Below, piece after piece: positions 15,679 to 16,674 of a DNA stretch of 16,674 nt. Position 1 is the first letter of the stretch; the number at the start of each line of letters is the position of its first letter. The stretch covers positions 1 to 16,674 of the forward strand of contig JAICZB010000020.1 of NCBI GenBank assembly GCA_025933895.1, read 5' to 3'. The stretch comes from Thermoleophilia bacterium. GTDB taxonomy: Bacteria > Actinomycetota > Thermoleophilia > Gaiellales > Gaiellaceae. The notes under the pieces are model-generated. The model had not been told where the DNA came from. It worked only from the letters and a program-made list of their open reading frames with translations, and searched no databases. Position numbers and translations under genes: made by a program.

Positions 15679-15767
15679 AGGGATTTCCCTATCGACTTTT
15701 GTCACTTCAGCCGACGAATTCGGCATGGCTGCGGCGCTGCTGGTCTTTCCGTCCCCATTTAGGGGGA
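15679..15767. promoter_or_regulatory. Two short palindromes upstream of the secreted-protein genes
   Basis: AGGGATTTCCCT at 15679-15690 pairs AGGGA with TCCCT around TT. TCCCC (15752-15756) pairs with GGGGA (15763-15767) around ATTTAG. Both have a G/C-run, T-rich centre, C/G-run form and lie 200 and 125 bp before the start at 15890. They could be operators for a dimeric regulator. The stretch 15603-15889 holds no convincing gene and is richer in A and T than its surroundings. No regulator is identified. Confidence 0.3.
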
Positions 15768-15771
15768 TGTT

Positions 15772-15880
15772 CCGGTCATACCGGACTCATACGGCGCCCA
15801 CCCTCGATTTCATAAGGCGCCGACCGATCCTCTGGTCATCGGACAACGAGTCCGACCGGTACGAAAACGACCAGAGGAGC
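15772..15880 (+). promoter_or_regulatory. Structured 5' leader that can pair away the ribosome site
   Basis: Successive hairpins precede the start at 15890: CCGGT/ACCGG (15772-15776/15780-15784); CGGCGCC/GGCGCCG (15792-15798/15816-15822); and TCGGAC/GTCCGA (15839-15844/15850-15855) with an AACGA loop. The last is enclosed by a perfect 10-bp stem, TCCTCTGGTC (15828-15837) with GACCAGAGGA (15869-15878). The right arm of that stem contains most of the ribosome site AGAGGAG (15873-15879). CCGGTC at 15772-15777 can instead pair with GACCGG at 15854-15859, offering a rival fold. It matches no riboswitch class I know. Confidence 0.5.
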
Positions 15881-15889
15881 ATCCCTCAC

Positions 15890-16300
15890 ATGCGCAAGAT
15901 TCGGAACGCCACACGCACCGCCAAGATCGTCGTCGCCGCTGTGGCGGCGGTCACGGTCTTCGCCAGCGTCTACGGCTTCGCCGCTTCGCTCGGCCTGACG
16001 ACGTCGGGCCTCGGCGCGGGCAGCGCCGTCGTCGCGTCCTGCGGCTCCGGCATCCAGGCGTCGTACACGACGGCATACGCCTCGGGCATTCCCGGCTATG
16101 CAGTCAGCCAGGTCAACCTCGCCAGCATCCCGGCCGCTTGCCAGAGCAAGTCGTACAAGATCCAGCTGACCGGCGCCGCCGGCGCCGCGGTCGGCGCCGA
16201 GATGAGCGGCACGCTCCCGGCGACCGCCACGGCGAACATCGCGACCTCGGGCAACCCCGACGCGAGCCTCGTCACCGGCGTCTCGGTCGTCATCTCGTAG
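15890..16300 (+). CDS. Small secreted protein, first of two tandem paralogues
   Basis: 136-residue exported protein of no family I can name. A basic N terminus (MRKIRNATRTAK) and hydrophobic segment (about 13-32) end in YGFAA, with likely signal-peptidase cleavage before SLGLTT. The mature part is small, Ala/Gly/Ser/Val-rich and beta-prone: LGAGSAVVASC (Cys51), VSQVNLASIPAAC (Cys84), IQLTGAAGAAVG and a final VTGVSVVIS. The two cysteines probably form a disulfide. The paralogue downstream keeps all these landmarks. The ATG at 15890 is preceded by AGAGGAG with 10-nt spacing and starts a canonical signal peptide; the frame is open about 55 codons further up, but that part reads like random leader. 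The size and composition fit a surface-fibre or SipW/TasA-like subunit; this is inference only. A strong hairpin follows before the second copy. Confidence 0.82.
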   Translation: MRKIRNATRTAKIVVAAVAAVTVFASVYGFAASLGLTTSGLGAGSAVVASCGSGIQASYTTAYASGIPGYAVSQVNLASIPAACQSKSYKIQLTGAAGAAVGAEMSGTLPATATANIATSGNPDASLVTGVSVVIS

Positions 16301-16324
16301 GTCAGGACTCGTACCGGCGGAGAG

Positions 16325-16354
16325 CGAGCGGGGTACGACAGCGTGCCCCGCTCG
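16325..16354 (+). terminator. Strong hairpin between the tandem secreted-protein genes
   Basis: The arms at 16325-16337 and 16342-16354 pair over 13 bp, with a single G-U wobble, around an ACAG tetraloop. It lies 24 nt after the first stop and 10 nt before the second gene's ribosome site (GGGAGG, 16365-16370). There is no T-tract. It could be a partial terminator or an mRNA stabiliser that sets the ratio of the two products. Confidence 0.55.
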
Positions 16355-16377
16355 GTTCCGGCCCGGGAGGTGAATGC

Positions 16378-16674
16378 GTGAAGCGGCTGATCAACATTCT
16401 CGGCGCCCTGCTGACCACAGCGTTGGTGACGGCCGGCGTCGCGGCTGCCGCAAGCCTCAACTTCAGCACCGGGAAGCTCGGAGCCGGCAGCGCGATCGTC
16501 AGCGGCTGCACGTCTTCCTCGCTCACCGCGACTCGCGACGTGAACAACAGCGGCAACGTCACCCAGGTCAACGTCCTCAACGTCCCGCAGGCGTGCGCAG
16601 GCGAGGTGCTCTCCGTCACTCTCGAAGGCGCTGCGGGTACAGCCCTCGGCAGTGCGGTCGCGATCGTCGGCTCC
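16378..16674 (+). CDS. Small secreted protein, second tandem paralogue, cut by window edge
   Basis: The first 99 codons of a protein that runs off the right end. The GTG start is preceded by GGGAGG with 7-nt spacing. The signal peptide is MKRLINILGALLTTALVTAG plus VAAAA, with cleavage likely before SLNFST. The mature part matches the upstream copy landmark by landmark: LGAGSAIVSGC (Cys44 against Cys51), VTQVNVLNVPQAC (Cys73 against Cys84), and VTLEGAAGTALG against IQLTGAAGAAVG. The loop between the cysteines differs (TATRDVNNSGN against SYTTAYASGIPGYA), suggesting divergence in an exposed region. Same strand and a 77-bp gap with a hairpin suggest a shared transcript. Function is unknown; more copies or a dedicated signal peptidase could lie just beyond the window. 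Confidence 0.8.
   Translation, partial: MKRLINILGALLTTALVTAGVAAAASLNFSTGKLGAGSAIVSGCTSSSLTATRDVNNSGNVTQVNVLNVPQACAGEVLSVTLEGAAGTALGSAVAIVGS

Noticed and set aside
15725..15889. Upstream extension of the first secreted protein by about 55 codons
   Set aside because: The stretch is full of inverted repeats, lacks a ribosome site at its start, and would bury the signal peptide; the ATG at 15890 has a good site.
15772..15889. Known riboswitch such as cyclic-di-GMP class I
   Set aside because: I could not find the conserved core of any class I know; kept only as an unassigned structured leader.

Overview
The window is very GC-rich and almost fully coding. Most starts are GTG, signal peptides are alanine-rich, and several families are typical of actinobacteria: an Lhr helicase near a Nei-type glycosylase, an actinobacterial HhH-GPD repair protein, and a zinc-ribbon/cyclase/ATPase/TPR regulator. 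It looks like the chromosome of a deep-branching actinobacterium, possibly Thermoleophilia (Gaiellales or Solirubrobacterales). That placement is inference. I see no rRNA, tRNA, CRISPR array, transposase or phage gene.

Layout. (1) 1-543, minus: the N-terminal 181 codons of a Nei/Fpg DNA glycosylase, cut by the window edge. (2) 567-5110, plus: a sensor kinase, an OmpR-type response regulator and a nitronate monooxygenase joined by stop/start overlaps, then a secreted beta-helix protein with its own ribosome site. (3) 5121-5229: a GC-rich hairpin and a long inverted repeat between convergent genes. (4) 5226-9889, minus: an Lhr-type helicase followed by a small membrane protein. (5) 9913-15602, plus: a DUF1028 Ntn-hydrolase-like protein, a large cyclase/ATPase/TPR regulator, an HhH-GPD glycosylase-like protein and a two-HKD phospholipase D-fold protein, closely packed and partly overlapping. 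(6) 15601-15889: a non-coding stretch full of inverted repeats. (7) 15890-16674, plus: two tandem paralogous small secreted proteins, the second cut by the window edge.

How the genes fit together. DNA repair is the main theme: Nei, Lhr and the HhH-GPD protein, possibly with the PLD-fold protein. In Mycobacterium tuberculosis lhr and a nei gene are neighbours (Rv3296/Rv3297). Here the same pair is on one strand but is separated by a block of opposite-strand signalling and envelope genes. The two divergent junctions (nei/kinase and lhr/DUF1028) are both exactly 23 bp. Each holds two opposed TANNNT elements sharing a central TA, placed where leaderless transcripts would start at the GTG codons.

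The parts that look least described are the tandem secreted paralogues with their structured leader and intergenic hairpin, the two long stop-codon-associated inverted repeats, the HhH-GPD protein with an apparently replaced catalytic Asp, and the paired symmetric promoters.
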